DNA of 64,000 bases from Streptomyces sp. CC208A (GTDB lineage Bacteria > Actinomycetota > Actinomycetes > Streptomycetales > Streptomycetaceae): contig NZ_JASCXN010000007.1 in assembly GCF_030010625.1 (NCBI RefSeq), positions 124,001 through 188,000 of the forward strand, given 5' to 3'. The position numbers and the translations under genes were made by a program. The notes beneath the pieces were generated by a model, which did no database searches, was not told where the DNA came from, and saw only the letters and a list, made by a program, of their open reading frames with translations. Below, piece after piece: positions 18,301-26,923 of this stretch. Each line of letters begins with the position of its first letter. Within the stretch, counting starts at the first letter, position 1.

Positions 18301-18914
18301 GAGACGATCAGCGGCACATCCACACCGAGCGCCTCAAGGGCGCGGCGGGCGCCGATGACGGACGCCTTCGTCTGGAGCAGGTCCTGCGTCGTCTCCACGA
18401 TGAGCGCGTCGGCGCCACCGGTGAGCAGGCCCTCGGCGTTCTGCTGGTAGGCGTCGCGCAGGACGGTGTACGGGGCGTGGCCGAGGGTCGGCAGCTTGGT
18501 GCCGGGGCCGATGGAGCCGAGGACCCAGCGCTGGCGGCCGTCGGCGGCGGTGAACTCGTCGGCGACCTCGCGGGCCACCCGGGCGCCGGCCTCGGACAGC
18601 TCGTGGACGCGGTGGGAGATGTCGTACTCCCCCAGGGCCGCGTGGTTGGCGCCGAAGGTGTTGGTCTCGACGCAGTCGACACCGGCGGCGAAGTACTCGC
18701 GGTGGACGGAGGCGACGATGTCGGGCCGGGTGAGGCTGAGGATCTCGTTGCAGCCTTCCAGCTGCTGGAAGTCCTCCAGGGTGGGCTCCTGGGCCTGGAG
18801 CATGGTGCCCATGGCTCCGTCGGCGACGACCACGCGGCTGGCGAGGGCTTCGCGGAGGGCGGCGGCGCGGCTCCGGCTGTCGGCGGAGACGGAAGGGGTG
18901 GGCGACGAGGCCAT
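15399..18914 (-). CDS. metH: Cobalamin-dependent methionine synthase
   Basis: MetH transfers the methyl group of methyl-tetrahydrofolate through cobalamin to homocysteine, making methionine. ATG 18914 (MASSPTPSVSADSRSRAAAL) has GGGAG upstream; the 1171-residue length matches the family. Domains in order are: homocysteine-binding with zinc cysteines (NCATGP..., GGCCGTTPEH), pterin-binding (AIGERTNANGSKKF), the helical cap, and the B12 Rossmann domain with DVHDIGKN, where His749 is the lower cobalt ligand. The C-terminal SAM-dependent reactivation domain contains LEYWHARVRAELGF-type sequence. It appears complete. I did not find a cobalamin riboswitch-like leader in the 257 bases upstream. Confidence 0.96.
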   Translation of the reverse strand: MASSPTPSVSADSRSRAAALREALASRVVVADGAMGTMLQAQEPTLEDFQQLEGCNEILSLTRPDIVASVHREYFAAGVDCVETNTFGANHAALGEYDISHRVHELSEAGARVAREVADEFTAADGRQRWVLGSIGPGTKLPTLGHAPYTVLRDAYQQNAEGLLTGGADALIVETTQDLLQTKASVIGARRALEALGVDVPLIVSVTVETTGTMLLGSEIGAALTALEPLGIDMIGLNCATGPAEMSEHLRYLARNARIPLSVMPNAGLPVLTSDGAHYPLSPAELADAQEAFVRDYGLSLVGGCCGTTPEHLRQVVERVRDLTPAPRDPRPEPGAASLYQTVPFRQDTSYLAIGERTNANGSKKFREAMLDGRWDDCVEMARDQIREGAHMLDLCVDYVGRDGVADMEELAGRFATASTLPIVLDSTEVEVIRAGLEKLGGRAVINSVNYEDGDGPDSRFAKVTRLAQEHGAALIALTIDEEGQARTVEKKVEIAERLIADLTGNWGIRESDILIDTLTFTICTGQEESRGDGIATIEAIRELKRRHPEVQTTLGLSNISFGLNPAARILLNSVFLDECVKAGLDSAIVHASKILPIARFDDEQVTTALDLIYDRRAEGYDPLQKLMALFEGATAKSLKAGKAEELAALPLEERLKRRIIDGEKNGLEADLDEALTTTPALDIVNNTLLDGMKVVGELFGSGQMQLPFVLQSAEVMKTAVAHLEPHMEKSDAEGKGTIVLATVRGDVHDIGKNLVDIILSNNGYNVVNLGIKQPVSAILEAAEEHRADVIGMSGLLVKSTVIMKENLEELNQRELAAKYPVILGGAALTRAYVEQDLHELYQGEVRYARDAFEGLRLMDALVAVKRGVPGAVLPELKQRRVAKGAAALQVDEPEPGGRSDVATDNPVPTPPFWGTRVVKGIPLKEYASWLDEGALFKGQWGLKQNRAGDGPTYEELVETEGRPRLRGWLERLHTGNLLEAAVVHGYFPCVSKGDDLIILDEAGNERTRFTFPRQRRGRRLCLADFFRPEESGETDVVGLQVVTVGSKIGEATAELFASDSYRDYLELHGLSVQLAEALAEYWHARVRAELGFGGEDPQHIEDMFDLKYRGARFSLGYGACPDLEDRAKIAELLRPERIGVHLSEEFQLHPEQSTDAIVIHHPEAKYFNAR

Positions 18915-19171
18915 GAAGGGGCTCCCTGGAATGCGACGGCTGTCGGCTTTGCACCCTGGGCGCAGGGTGCACGGGCCCAGCGTAACCATGGTTCGACCGG
19001 GGCGGACACGGCGTCCCACGTGGCGGACGGCATCCTGTGTGCGAGGACTCCCGGTAAGGCCCCTTCTTCGAGGACACTGTCAGGTGCGAAGCAAGGTCGG
19101 CATCGACCGATAGTGTTCAGCATTGTCGAACATCGATATGTGTGCGGTACGTGAGGGAGAAGGGCCGGGCC
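18915..19171. promoter_or_regulatory. metH / gylR divergent promoter region
   Basis: The 257-base spacer between divergent metH and gylR. It holds the candidate GylR operator near 19095-19132 on the gylR side. The metH-proximal half shows no other marked repeat. Confidence 0.5.
19095..19132. promoter_or_regulatory. Candidate GylR operator at the gylR promoter
   Basis: Two inverted repeats lie 40-75 bases before the gylR start: GGTCG-GCAT-CGACC at 19095-19108, and TGTTC...GAACA (19114-19118 and 19128-19132, nine-base spacer). The second contains GCATTGTCGAACA at 19120-19132, which recurs exactly upstream of glpF at 20076-20088. Regulation of both promoters by GylR is expected from the characterised S. 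coelicolor system. Confidence 0.7.
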
Positions 19172-19936
19172 ATGGCGAAGAACATCCAGTCGCTTGAACG
19201 GGCGGCGGCCATGCTGCGACTGCTCGCGGGCGGCGAGCGCCGGCTCGGCCTGTCCGACATCGCGTCCTCGCTGGGACTGGCCAAGGGCACGGCCCACGGC
19301 ATCCTGCGCACCCTCCAGGCGGAGGGCTTCGTGGAGCAGGACGCGGCCTCGGGCCGGTACCAGCTGGGCGCCGAGCTGCTGCGGCTCGGCAACAGCTATC
19401 TGGACGTGCACGAGCTGCGGGCGCGAGCGCTGGTGTGGACGGACGACCTGGCGCGGTCCAGCGGGGAGAGCGTGCACCTGGGGGTGCTGCACCAGCAGGG
19501 CGTGCTGATCGTGCACCACGTCTTCCGGCCGGACGACAGCCGCCAGGTCCTGGAGGTGGGGGCGATGCAGCCGCTGCACTCCACGGCGCTCGGGAAGGTG
19601 CTGTCGGCGTACGACCCGGTGGCGCACAGCGAGGCCGTGGAGGTGGCGCGGGAGCCGTTCACGCCGCGTACGGTCACGGGCCTGGAGGACTTCGAGTCGC
19701 TGCTCGACATGACGCGGGCGCGCGGCTGGGCGGCGGACGTGGAGGAGACCTGGGAGGGCGTGGCCTCGGTGGCGGCACCGATCCACGACCGGCGCCGGAT
19801 GCCGGTGGGCGCGGTGGCGGTCACCGGGGCGGTGGAGCGGGTCTGTCCGGGCGGCGAGCTGCGCCCGGAGCTGGTGGCGGCGGTGCGGGACTGCGCCCGG
19901 GCGGTCTCCAGGGACCTGGGGGCGGGCCGCTTCTGA
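19172..19936 (+). CDS. gylR: Glycerol operon regulator, IclR family
   Basis: A 254-residue IclR-family repressor controlling the glycerol genes. ATG 19172 (AKNIQSLERAAAMLRLLAGGERRLGL) is the conserved start. An N-terminal winged helix-turn-helix (LSDIASSLGLAKGTAHGILRTLQAEGFVEQD) is followed by the effector domain (HSTALGKVLSAY..., VASVAAPIHDRRRMPVGAVAVTG). In S. coelicolor GylR the inducer is glycerol-3-phosphate, made by the kinase encoded in the same cluster. It precedes glpF-glpK-glpD on the same strand but is separated by a strong terminator, consistent with its own promoter. The sequence is close to the known GylR as I remember it. Confidence 0.95.
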   Translation: MAKNIQSLERAAAMLRLLAGGERRLGLSDIASSLGLAKGTAHGILRTLQAEGFVEQDAASGRYQLGAELLRLGNSYLDVHELRARALVWTDDLARSSGESVHLGVLHQQGVLIVHHVFRPDDSRQVLEVGAMQPLHSTALGKVLSAYDPVAHSEAVEVAREPFTPRTVTGLEDFESLLDMTRARGWAADVEETWEGVASVAAPIHDRRRMPVGAVAVTGAVERVCPGGELRPELVAAVRDCARAVSRDLGAGRF

Positions 19937-19979
19937 GCCCGCGCCACCGGGTCCGGTGAACCGGCCCGTACGGAGAGCG

Positions 19980-20016
19980 AACCCGTCGGTAACGATCGCG
20001 TTATCGGCGGGTTTTT
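19980..20016 (+). terminator. Rho-independent terminator after gylR
   Basis: AACCCG plus TCGGTAACG pairs across an ATCG loop with CGTTATCGG plus CGGGTT, about 15 bp with one or two G-U or mismatched positions, and runs directly into TTTTTCG. It separates gylR from the glp operon. Confidence 0.8.
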
Positions 20017-20075
20017 CGTTTCCCAGACCCTTGACGTGCTGTTAACCCCGGGGCAAAACTTCCGTTCATCGGTCG

Positions 20076-20088
20076 GCATTGTCGAACA
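20076..20088. promoter_or_regulatory. Candidate GylR operator at the glpF promoter
   Basis: GCATTGTCGAACA matches the 13-base element upstream of gylR exactly and lies 126 bases before the glpF start. The preceding bases GGTC also match part of the gylR-side element. A GTTC at 20064-20067 can pair with GAAC to form an imperfect inverted repeat. Confidence 0.7.
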
Positions 20089-20213
20089 CCTACCGGCAAT
20101 ACACGCTAGAGTGGGGCAGTGCCAAGGGCCGTGGACGCCCTCACACGAGGGCGCGGACCCCCGGGCCGAACCGGGGTCCGCCTTCCCCTGGACGTAGGAC
20201 AAAGGAGTCGCGG

Positions 20214-20999
20214 GTGTCCAGCTCCGACATCTTCATCGGCGAGGTCATCGGGACCGCCGTACTCATCCTGCTCGGCGGTGGCGTGGTGGCCGCCGTCGTG
20301 CTCAAGCGCTCCAAGGCGCAGAACGCCGGCTGGCTCGCGATCACCTTCGGGTGGGGCTTCGCGGTCATGACCGCCGTCTACATGACCGGTTCCCTCTCGG
20401 GCGCCCATCTCAACCCGGCGGTCACCGTCGGCATCGCGATCAAGGACGGGGACTGGAGCAACGTCCCGGTCTACTTCGCCGGCCAGCTGCTGGGCGCCAT
20501 GCTCGGTGCCTTCCTCGTCTGGATCGCGTACTACGGCCAGTTCCAGGCCCATCTGACCGACCCGGAGATCGTGGGCGACCCCGCGAAGAAGGCCGTCGAA
20601 GGCCCGCACGACAACGGCGGCGCCGGTCCGGTGCTCGGCGTCTTCTCCACCGGCCCGGAGATCCGGGTCGTCTGGCAGAACCTGGCCACCGAGATCATCG
20701 GCACGGCCGTGCTGGTCCTCGCGGTGCTCACCCAGGGCCTGAACGACAGCGGCAAGGGCCTCGGCGTGCTCGGCGCCCTGATCACCGCGCTCGTCGTGGT
20801 CGGCATCGGCCTCTCGCTCGGCGGCCCGACCGGTTACGCCATCAACCCCGCCCGCGACCTCGGTCCGCGCATCGTGCACGCCCTGCTCCCGCTGCCCAAC
20901 AAGGGCGGATCCGACTGGAGCTACGCCTGGATCCCGGTGGTCGGCCCCCTGGTGGGTGGCTCCCTCGCCGCGGGTATCTACAACATCGCGTTCGCCTGA
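20214..20999 (+). CDS. glpF: Glycerol uptake facilitator
   Basis: A 261-residue aquaglyceroporin for passive glycerol entry. The GTG at 20214 is chosen because AAAGGAG lies seven bases upstream and the product begins directly with the first membrane helix ([22 protein letters not shown]). The two pore motifs are HLNPAVT (Asn67-Pro-Ala) and INPARD (Asn211-Pro-Ala, then Arg214-Asp215); Asp after the second NPAR is typical of glycerol channels rather than water channels. Six membrane helices and two half-helices can be traced. It is first in the glpF-glpK-glpD operon. Confidence 0.95.
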   Translation: MSSSDIFIGEVIGTAVLILLGGGVVAAVVLKRSKAQNAGWLAITFGWGFAVMTAVYMTGSLSGAHLNPAVTVGIAIKDGDWSNVPVYFAGQLLGAMLGAFLVWIAYYGQFQAHLTDPEIVGDPAKKAVEGPHDNGGAGPVLGVFSTGPEIRVVWQNLATEIIGTAVLVLAVLTQGLNDSGKGLGVLGALITALVVVGIGLSLGGPTGYAINPARDLGPRIVHALLPLPNKGGSDWSYAWIPVVGPLVGGSLAAGIYNIAFA

Positions 21000-21034
21000 G
21001 CCGTCCTTCTTCCAGACTTCCCTTGGAGCACACC

Positions 21035-22582
21035 GTGACCGACGCACACACCGCCGCCACCGCATCCCACGGCGCGGGGCCGTTCATCGCCGCGATCGAC
21101 CAGGGCACCACCTCTTCCCGCTGCATCGTCTTCGACAAGGACGGCCGGATCGTCTCGGTCGACCAGAAGGAGCACGAGCAGATCTTCCCGAAGCCGGGCT
21201 GGGTCGAGCACGACGCCACCGAGATCTGGACCAACGTCCAGGAGGTCGTCGCCGGCGCCATCGTCAAGGCCGGCATCACCGCCGCCGACGTCAAGGCCAT
21301 CGGCATCACCAACCAGCGCGAGACCACGCTGATGTGGGACAAGAACACCGGCGAGCCCGTCCACAACGCGCTCGTCTGGCAGGACACCCGCACCGACGCC
21401 CTCTGCAAGGAGCTCGGCCGCAACGTCGGCCAGGACCGCTTCCGCCGCGAGACCGGCCTCCCGCTCGCCTCCTACTTCTCCGGCCCCAAGGTCCGCTGGC
21501 TCCTCGACAACGTCGAGGGCCTGCGCGAGCGCGCCGAGCGCGGCGACATCCTCTTCGGCACCATGGACTCCTGGGTCATCTGGAACCTCACCGGCGGCAC
21601 CCAGGGCGGCGTCCACGTCACCGACGTCACCAACGCCTCCCGCACCCTCCTGATGAACCTCCACGAGATGGCCTGGGACGAGCGGATCCTGCAGTCCATC
21701 GACATCCCCGCCGCCGTCCTCCCCGAGATCCGCTCCTCCGCCGAGGTCTACGGCACGGTCAAGGGCGGCATCCTCGACGGCGTCCCCGTCGCCTCCGCGC
21801 TCGGCGACCAGCAGGCCGCCCTCTTCGGCCAGACCTGCTTCGCCGAGGGCGAGGCCAAGTCCACGTACGGCACCGGCACCTTCATGCTGATGAACACCGG
21901 TGACAAGATCATCAACTCCTACAGCGGCCTGCTGACCACGGTCGGCTACCAGATCGGCGACCAGAAGCCGGTCTACGCCCTGGAGGGCTCCATCGCCGTC
22001 ACCGGCTCGCTCGTCCAGTGGATGCGCGACCAGATGGGCCTGATCAAGTCCGCCGCCGAGATCGAGACCCTGGCCTCCTCGGTGGAGGACAACGGCGGCG
22101 CCTACTTCGTGCCCGCCTTCTCCGGCCTCTTCGCCCCGTACTGGCGCTCCGACGCCCGCGGTGTGATCGCCGGCCTCACCCGGTACGTCACCAAGGCGCA
22201 CATCGCCCGTGCCGTCCTGGAGGCCACCGCCTGGCAGACCCGCGAGATCACCGACGCCATGACCAAGGACTCCGGCGTCGAGCTGACCGCGCTCAAGGTC
22301 GACGGCGGCATGACCTCCAACAACCTGCTGATGCAGACCCTCTCGGACTTCCTGGACGCCCCCGTGGTGCGCCCCATGGTCGCCGAGACCACCTGCCTCG
22401 GTGCCGCCTACGCCGCCGGTCTCGCCGTCGGCTTCTGGCCCGACACCGACGCCCTGCGCGCCAACTGGCGCCGTGCCGCGGAGTGGACCCCGCGCATGGA
22501 CGCCGACAAGCGCGACAGCGAGTACAAGAACTGGCTCAAGGCCGTGGAGCGCTCCATGGGCTGGCTCGAAGAAGAGAAGTGA
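21035..22582 (+). CDS. glpK: Glycerol kinase
   Basis: GlpK phosphorylates glycerol to glycerol-3-phosphate, trapping it in the cell and generating the GylR inducer. GTG 21035 ([29 protein letters not shown]) has TTGGAG eight bases upstream; the 515-residue length fits. FGGY-kinase signatures are present: DQGTTSSR at the ATP site, [33 protein letters not shown] and [11 protein letters not shown]. It lies 35 bases after glpF and 16 bases before glpD. Nothing is missing. Confidence 0.97.
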   Translation: MTDAHTAATASHGAGPFIAAIDQGTTSSRCIVFDKDGRIVSVDQKEHEQIFPKPGWVEHDATEIWTNVQEVVAGAIVKAGITAADVKAIGITNQRETTLMWDKNTGEPVHNALVWQDTRTDALCKELGRNVGQDRFRRETGLPLASYFSGPKVRWLLDNVEGLRERAERGDILFGTMDSWVIWNLTGGTQGGVHVTDVTNASRTLLMNLHEMAWDERILQSIDIPAAVLPEIRSSAEVYGTVKGGILDGVPVASALGDQQAALFGQTCFAEGEAKSTYGTGTFMLMNTGDKIINSYSGLLTTVGYQIGDQKPVYALEGSIAVTGSLVQWMRDQMGLIKSAAEIETLASSVEDNGGAYFVPAFSGLFAPYWRSDARGVIAGLTRYVTKAHIARAVLEATAWQTREITDAMTKDSGVELTALKVDGGMTSNNLLMQTLSDFLDAPVVRPMVAETTCLGAAYAAGLAVGFWPDTDALRANWRRAAEWTPRMDADKRDSEYKNWLKAVERSMGWLEEEK

Positions 22583-22598
22583 CGAGGAGTAGACCGAG

Positions 22599-24206
22599 AT
22601 GACCACCCCGCAGACCGTCCCCGCCCTCGGAACGCACCCGGCCGCCGGTTCGCTTCCGACCCGCGCCGAGACCAGAGAGCAGCTTGCCAAGGCGACGTAC
22701 GACCTCCTGGTGATCGGTGGCGGCATCCTGGGCATCTCCACCGCCTGGCACGCCGCGCAGGCCGGTCTGCGGGTGGCCCTGGTGGACGCCGGCGACTTCG
22801 CCGGCGCCACCTCCTCGGCCTCCTCCAAGCTCCTCCACGGCGGCCTGCGTTACCTGCAGACCGGCGCCGTGAAGCTCGTCGCCGAGAACCACTTCGAGCG
22901 GCGCGCCGTCTCCCGCCAGGTCGCCCCCCACCTGTCCAACCCGCTCACCTTCTACCTGCCCGTCTACAAGGGCGGCCCGCACGGCGCCGCCAAGCTGGGC
23001 GCCGGAGTCTTCGCGTACTCCGCCCTCTCCGCCTTCGGCGACGGCGTCGGCCACCTCCTCTCCCCCGCCAAGGCGGCGCAGGACGTGCCCGAGCTGCGCA
23101 CCGACAACCTCAAGGCGGTCGCCGTCTACGGCGACGACCAGATGAACGACGCCCGCATGGCGCTCATGACGGTCCGCGCGGCCGTCGACGCCGGCGCCGT
23201 CGTCCTCAACCACGCCGAGGTCACCGGGCTCCGCTTCACCCAGGGCCGGGTCACCGGCGCCGAGCTCAGGGACCGGCTGTCCGGCGAGGAGTTCGGCGTC
23301 ACCGCGCGGCTCGTCCTCAACGCCACCGGCCCCTGGGTCGACCACCTGCGGAAGATGGAGGACCCCAACGCGGCCCCGTCCATCCGCCTCTCCAAGGGCG
23401 CCCACCTGGTCCTCAAGCGGACCGCTCCGTGGAAGGCCGCGCTCGCCACCCCGATCGACAAGTACCGGATCACCTTCGCCCTCCCCTGGGAGGACATGCT
23501 CCTGCTCGGCACCACCGACGAGGAGTACGAGGGCGACCCGGGCGAGGTCGCGGTCAACGACAAGGACATCGCCCAGATCCTGGACGAGGCCGCCTTCTCC
23601 ATCCGCGACCAGCAGCTCGACCGCTCCCTCATCACCTACGCCTTCGCCGGTCTGCGGGTGCTCCCGGGCGGTCCCGGCGACACCTCCAAGGCCAAGCGCG
23701 AGACGGTCGTCACCGAGGGCCGCGGCGGGATGCTGTCGGTGGCCGGCGGCAAGTGGACCACCTTCCGCCACATCGGCCGCACCATCATGAAGAAGCTGGA
23801 GTCGCTGCCCGGCCACCCGCTCGGCGAGGACTACGAGCCGGTCTCCGCGCTTCCGAAGCGGCTGCCGCTGCCCGGCATCGCCAACCCCAACGCGGTCGCC
23901 CACCGGCTGCTCGTCGACGGCCCGGCCCCCGGCCCCCGGATGGCCGCCGACACCGCCAAGCACCTGGCCACGCACTACGGTTCGCTCTCCTTCGACATCG
24001 CCCGCATGGCGAACGAGAACCCCGAACTGGCCCGCCGGATCCACCCGGACGCGCCCGAGATCTGGGCGCAGGTCGCCTACGCCCGCGACCACGAGTGGGC
24101 CGAGACGGCCGACGACGTGCTGCGCCGCCGCACCACCCTGACCATCCGCGGTCTCGCCACCGACGAGATCCGCGCCGAGGTCGACGCGATGCTGCGCGCC
24201 GAGTAG
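22599..24206 (+). CDS. glpD: Glycerol-3-phosphate dehydrogenase (FAD, respiratory)
   Basis: GlpD oxidises glycerol-3-phosphate to dihydroxyacetone phosphate, passing electrons to the quinone pool from the membrane surface. The 535-residue protein has the FAD-binding GGGILG at 40-45 in DLLVIGGGILGISTAWHA, then the conserved SSASSKLLHGGLRYL and GGKWTTFRHIG motifs, and the C-terminal helical domain of the family. ATG 22599 follows GACGAGGAG-like purines sixteen bases after the glpK stop, so it completes the glycerol operon. Confidence 0.97.
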   Translation: MTTPQTVPALGTHPAAGSLPTRAETREQLAKATYDLLVIGGGILGISTAWHAAQAGLRVALVDAGDFAGATSSASSKLLHGGLRYLQTGAVKLVAENHFERRAVSRQVAPHLSNPLTFYLPVYKGGPHGAAKLGAGVFAYSALSAFGDGVGHLLSPAKAAQDVPELRTDNLKAVAVYGDDQMNDARMALMTVRAAVDAGAVVLNHAEVTGLRFTQGRVTGAELRDRLSGEEFGVTARLVLNATGPWVDHLRKMEDPNAAPSIRLSKGAHLVLKRTAPWKAALATPIDKYRITFALPWEDMLLLGTTDEEYEGDPGEVAVNDKDIAQILDEAAFSIRDQQLDRSLITYAFAGLRVLPGGPGDTSKAKRETVVTEGRGGMLSVAGGKWTTFRHIGRTIMKKLESLPGHPLGEDYEPVSALPKRLPLPGIANPNAVAHRLLVDGPAPGPRMAADTAKHLATHYGSLSFDIARMANENPELARRIHPDAPEIWAQVAYARDHEWAETADDVLRRRTTLTIRGLATDEIRAEVDAMLRAE

Positions 24207-24218
24207 CCGCCACGGACC

Positions 24219-24258
24219 GAGGGGCGGTCTTCTCCGGGGAGGGAGAGGACCGCCCCTC
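24219..24258 (+). terminator. Terminator of the glp operon
   Basis: GAGGGGCGGTC at 24219-24229 pairs perfectly with its complement at 24248-24258, with extra TCTCC/GGGAGA pairing in the loop. It begins 13 bases after the glpD stop. Confidence 0.8.
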
Positions 24259-24414
24259 TCGCGTGCCGTCCCGCGGGCCGTGTGCGGGGCCCGGTTCGTG
24301 GGTAGTCGATCAAGGCCGCAAGGGTTTTCGGGCGCGCCCGAAGGCTGCGGCCGGGCGACCGGAAAGCCGTAAGGTTGGTCCGTACGACACGAACTTCGAA
24401 GAAGGAGGCGCTGG

Positions 24415-25425
24415 GTGATCGAGCTCGAGGGGATGCCCGAGCTGATCGACCCGGTCATGGTGGCCGCGTTCGAGGGCTGGAACGACGCCGGCGACGCCGC
24501 CTCCACCGCGGTCGCTCATCTGGACCGGGAATGGAAGGGCGAGGTCTTCGCGGCGCTCGACGCCGAGGACTACTACGACTTCCAGGTCAACCGCCCGACG
24601 GTGTTCCTGGAGAACGGCGTCCGGAAGATCACCTGGCCGACGACCCGGCTCTCGGTGGTCCGGGTCGGCGGCGAGAAGCCGCGCGACCTGGTCCTGGTGC
24701 GCGGCATCGAGCCCTCGATGCGCTGGCGCTCCTTCTGCAACGAGCTGCTGGGCTTCGCCCACGAACTCGGCGTGGAGATGGTGGTGATCCTCGGCGCGCT
24801 GCTCGGCGACACCCCGCACACCCGCCCGGTGCCGGTCAGCGGCGTCACCTCCGATCCGGACCTGGCGCGGACGATGGACCTGGAGGAGACCCGGTACGAG
24901 GGCCCGACGGGGATCGTCGGCATCCTCCAGGAGGCGTGCACCCACGCGGGCGTGCCGGCGGTGAGCCTGTGGGCGGCGGTTCCGCACTACGTGTCCCAGC
25001 CGCCGAACCCGAAGGCGACGCTGGCGCTCCTCAACCGCCTTGAGGACCTGATCGGGCTGCGGATCCCGCTGGGCGAGCTGCCCGAGGACGCGCGGGCGTG
25101 GCAGCTGGGCGTGGACCAGCTGGCGGCGGAGGACAGCGAGGTCGCCGAGTACGTGCAGACGCTGGAGGAGGCCCGGGACACCGCGGAGCTGCCGGAGGCG
25201 TCGGGCGAGGCGATCGCCCGCGAGTTCGAGCGCTATCTGCGGCGGCGCGAGCCGGGTACGGGACCGGGCCCGGTGACCGGTCCGGGGGTGGCGACGGAGA
25301 GCGGGGACACCTCGTACCTGCGGGATCCGGGCAGCGGACGGCCCCGCCCGCCGAAGCCGGAGCAGCCCGGGCGGCCTGAGGAGAGCGAGGGGTCCGAGGA
25401 GCCCGGCGAGGGCGACGAGGACTGA
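24415..25425 (+). CDS. PAC2-family protein (proteasome-assembly-chaperone fold)
   Basis: A 336-residue PAC2-family protein, related in fold to eukaryotic and archaeal proteasome assembly chaperones; the actinobacterial role is not established. GTG 24415 has GAAGGAGG upstream. The core (ELIDPVMVAAFEGWNDAGDAAS..., VVILGALLGDTPHTRPVPVSG, ...VPAVSLWAAVPHYVSQPPNPKATLALLNRLEDLIG) is well conserved in actinobacteria. From about residue 275 the tail is Pro/Gly/Glu-rich and disordered. It is a single gene between the glp terminator and a bidirectional terminator facing mshC. Confidence 0.88.
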   Translation: MIELEGMPELIDPVMVAAFEGWNDAGDAASTAVAHLDREWKGEVFAALDAEDYYDFQVNRPTVFLENGVRKITWPTTRLSVVRVGGEKPRDLVLVRGIEPSMRWRSFCNELLGFAHELGVEMVVILGALLGDTPHTRPVPVSGVTSDPDLARTMDLEETRYEGPTGIVGILQEACTHAGVPAVSLWAAVPHYVSQPPNPKATLALLNRLEDLIGLRIPLGELPEDARAWQLGVDQLAAEDSEVAEYVQTLEEARDTAELPEASGEAIAREFERYLRRREPGTGPGPVTGPGVATESGDTSYLRDPGSGRPRPPKPEQPGRPEESEGSEEPGEGDED

Positions 25426-25443
25426 GGTCGAAGAGGGCGAAAA

Positions 25444-25482
25444 GAGGGAGGGACGGCCGAGGCCGTCCCTCCCTCTCTTTTC
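25444..25482. terminator. Strong bidirectional terminator
   Basis: A perfect 15-bp stem (AGAGGGAGGGACGGC at 25444-25458, complement at 25463-25477) with a CGAG loop is flanked by AAAA on one side and TTTT on the other. It serves both the PAC2 gene and mshC. Confidence 0.9.
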
Positions 25483-25509
25483 CCACCTGCTTACAGCGCG
25501 CCCGCCTGC

Positions 25510-26739
25510 TTACAGCGCGACGCCGAGGAGCGCGTCGACCGTGCGGGAGACGAGGCCGGGGGCGGACTCGTCGGTGCCGCCGTCCGCCTCCTGGCGGGCG
25601 GCCCAGCGGTCGACCGCGGCGAGCGCGGCCGGGGCGTCGAGGTCGTCGGCGAGCGCCTCGCGGACCTCCTCGACGAGGGCGTCGGCGGACGGGCCGTCGG
25701 GCCGGGAGACCGCGGCGCGCCAGCGGCCGAGGCGGTCGACGGCGTCCTGGAGGACCTGGTCGGTCCACTCCCAGTCGGCGCGGTAGTGGTGGGAGAGGAG
25801 GGCGAGCCGGATGGCGACCGGGTCGACGCCCTCGCGGCGGAGCGCGGAGACGAAGACCAGGTTGCCCTTGGACTTGGACATCTTCTCGCCGTGCAGAGCG
25901 ACCATGCCGGCGTGTACGTACGCCTTGGCCATGGGGAACTCGCCGGTGAGGGTCTGGGCGTGCGAGGCGCCCATCTCGTGGTGCGGGAAGATCAGGTCGG
26001 AACCGCCGCCCTGCACGTCGAAGCCCATGCCGATGTGGTCGAGGGCGATGGCGACGCACTCGATGTGCCAGCCGGGGCGGCCGGGACCGAGGCTGCCGCC
26101 GTCCCAGCTGGGCTCGCCCTCGCGGGCGGCCATCCACAGCATCGGGTCGAGCGGGTTCTTCTTGCCGGGCCGGTCGGGGTCGCCGCCGCGCTCGGCGGAG
26201 AGGTGCCGCATCAGCTCGGTGTCGTAGTGCGAGACCTCGCCGAAGTGCGGGTCGGCCTCGACCGAGAAGTAGATGTCGCCGTCGAGCTCGTAGGCGGCGC
26301 CGGAGTCCCGGAGCCGCTCGACCAGGGGGACGATGGAGGGTATCGACTCCACCGCGCCGACGTAGTGGCGCGGTGGCAGCATCCGCAGGGCGGTCATGTC
26401 CTCGCGGAAGAGGGCGGTCTCCTTCTCGGCGAGGGCGACCCAGTCGATGTCGTCACGGAGGGCGCGCTCCAGGAGCGGGTCGTCCACGTCCGTGACGTTC
26501 TGGACGTAGTGCACCTGCCGCTTGGTGTCGAGCCACACGCGCTGCACGAGGTCGAACGCGTTGTAGGTCGCCGCGTGACCCATGTGGGTCGCGTCGTAGG
26601 GCGTGATGCCGCAGACGTAGATACGGGCGACGGGGCCGGGAGCGAGGGTCACTCGTCCGCCGGTCGCGGTGTCGTGGATCCGGAGGTCGCGGCCCTTGCC
26701 GGGAAGGGCGGGGACCTCGGAAGCGGGCCAGGCATGCAT
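25510..26739 (-). CDS. mshC: Mycothiol ligase MshC
   Basis: MshC joins L-cysteine to glucosaminyl-inositol using ATP, the penultimate step of mycothiol synthesis. It is a cysteinyl-tRNA-synthetase relative lacking the tRNA anticodon domain, 409 residues. ATG 26739 gives [15 protein letters not shown], the conserved start. The class I motifs are THMGHA at 51-56 (HIGH equivalent) and KMSKSKGN near 285. Cys43, GWHIECVA and SDLIFPHHE supply the cysteine-binding zinc site. It lies downstream of the SCO1664-type gene and is convergent with the PAC2 gene. Confidence 0.96.
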   Translation of the reverse strand: MHAWPASEVPALPGKGRDLRIHDTATGGRVTLAPGPVARIYVCGITPYDATHMGHAATYNAFDLVQRVWLDTKRQVHYVQNVTDVDDPLLERALRDDIDWVALAEKETALFREDMTALRMLPPRHYVGAVESIPSIVPLVERLRDSGAAYELDGDIYFSVEADPHFGEVSHYDTELMRHLSAERGGDPDRPGKKNPLDPMLWMAAREGEPSWDGGSLGPGRPGWHIECVAIALDHIGMGFDVQGGGSDLIFPHHEMGASHAQTLTGEFPMAKAYVHAGMVALHGEKMSKSKGNLVFVSALRREGVDPVAIRLALLSHHYRADWEWTDQVLQDAVDRLGRWRAAVSRPDGPSADALVEEVREALADDLDAPAALAAVDRWAARQEADGGTDESAPGLVSRTVDALLGVAL

Positions 26740-26923
26740 GTCCCCGAGCGTAACCGGACAGCTGTTCCGGATACGAACCGGATCCGGGATCTTGTCCGAT
26801 CACGCGCTCTTGCGGGTGAGCGCCGTCTGTGCATACCCCCCAGGGGTCCGATGACCGCCCGGGGACTGTGGCCGAAACCTTACGGTCCCTGGAGCGGTGG
26901 CCCCGGGATCCGGAAGGCTCGGC

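Noticed and set aside
18081..19154. Long plus-strand frame opposite metH
   Set aside because: It is the antisense shadow of metH. The translation is a Gly/Val/Arg-rich low-complexity sequence, as expected from high-GC codon bias on the opposite strand.
18915..19171. Possible cobalamin riboswitch before metH
   Set aside because: I looked for the B12-box and paired conserved stems in the 257 bases upstream but found none. The element there fits a GylR site on the gylR side.
24415..25425. PAC2 protein as a member of the proteasome operon
   Set aside because: It is nearly 20 kb from the proteasome genes, on the other strand, and bounded by its own terminators. The fold similarity alone does not show a proteasome role.
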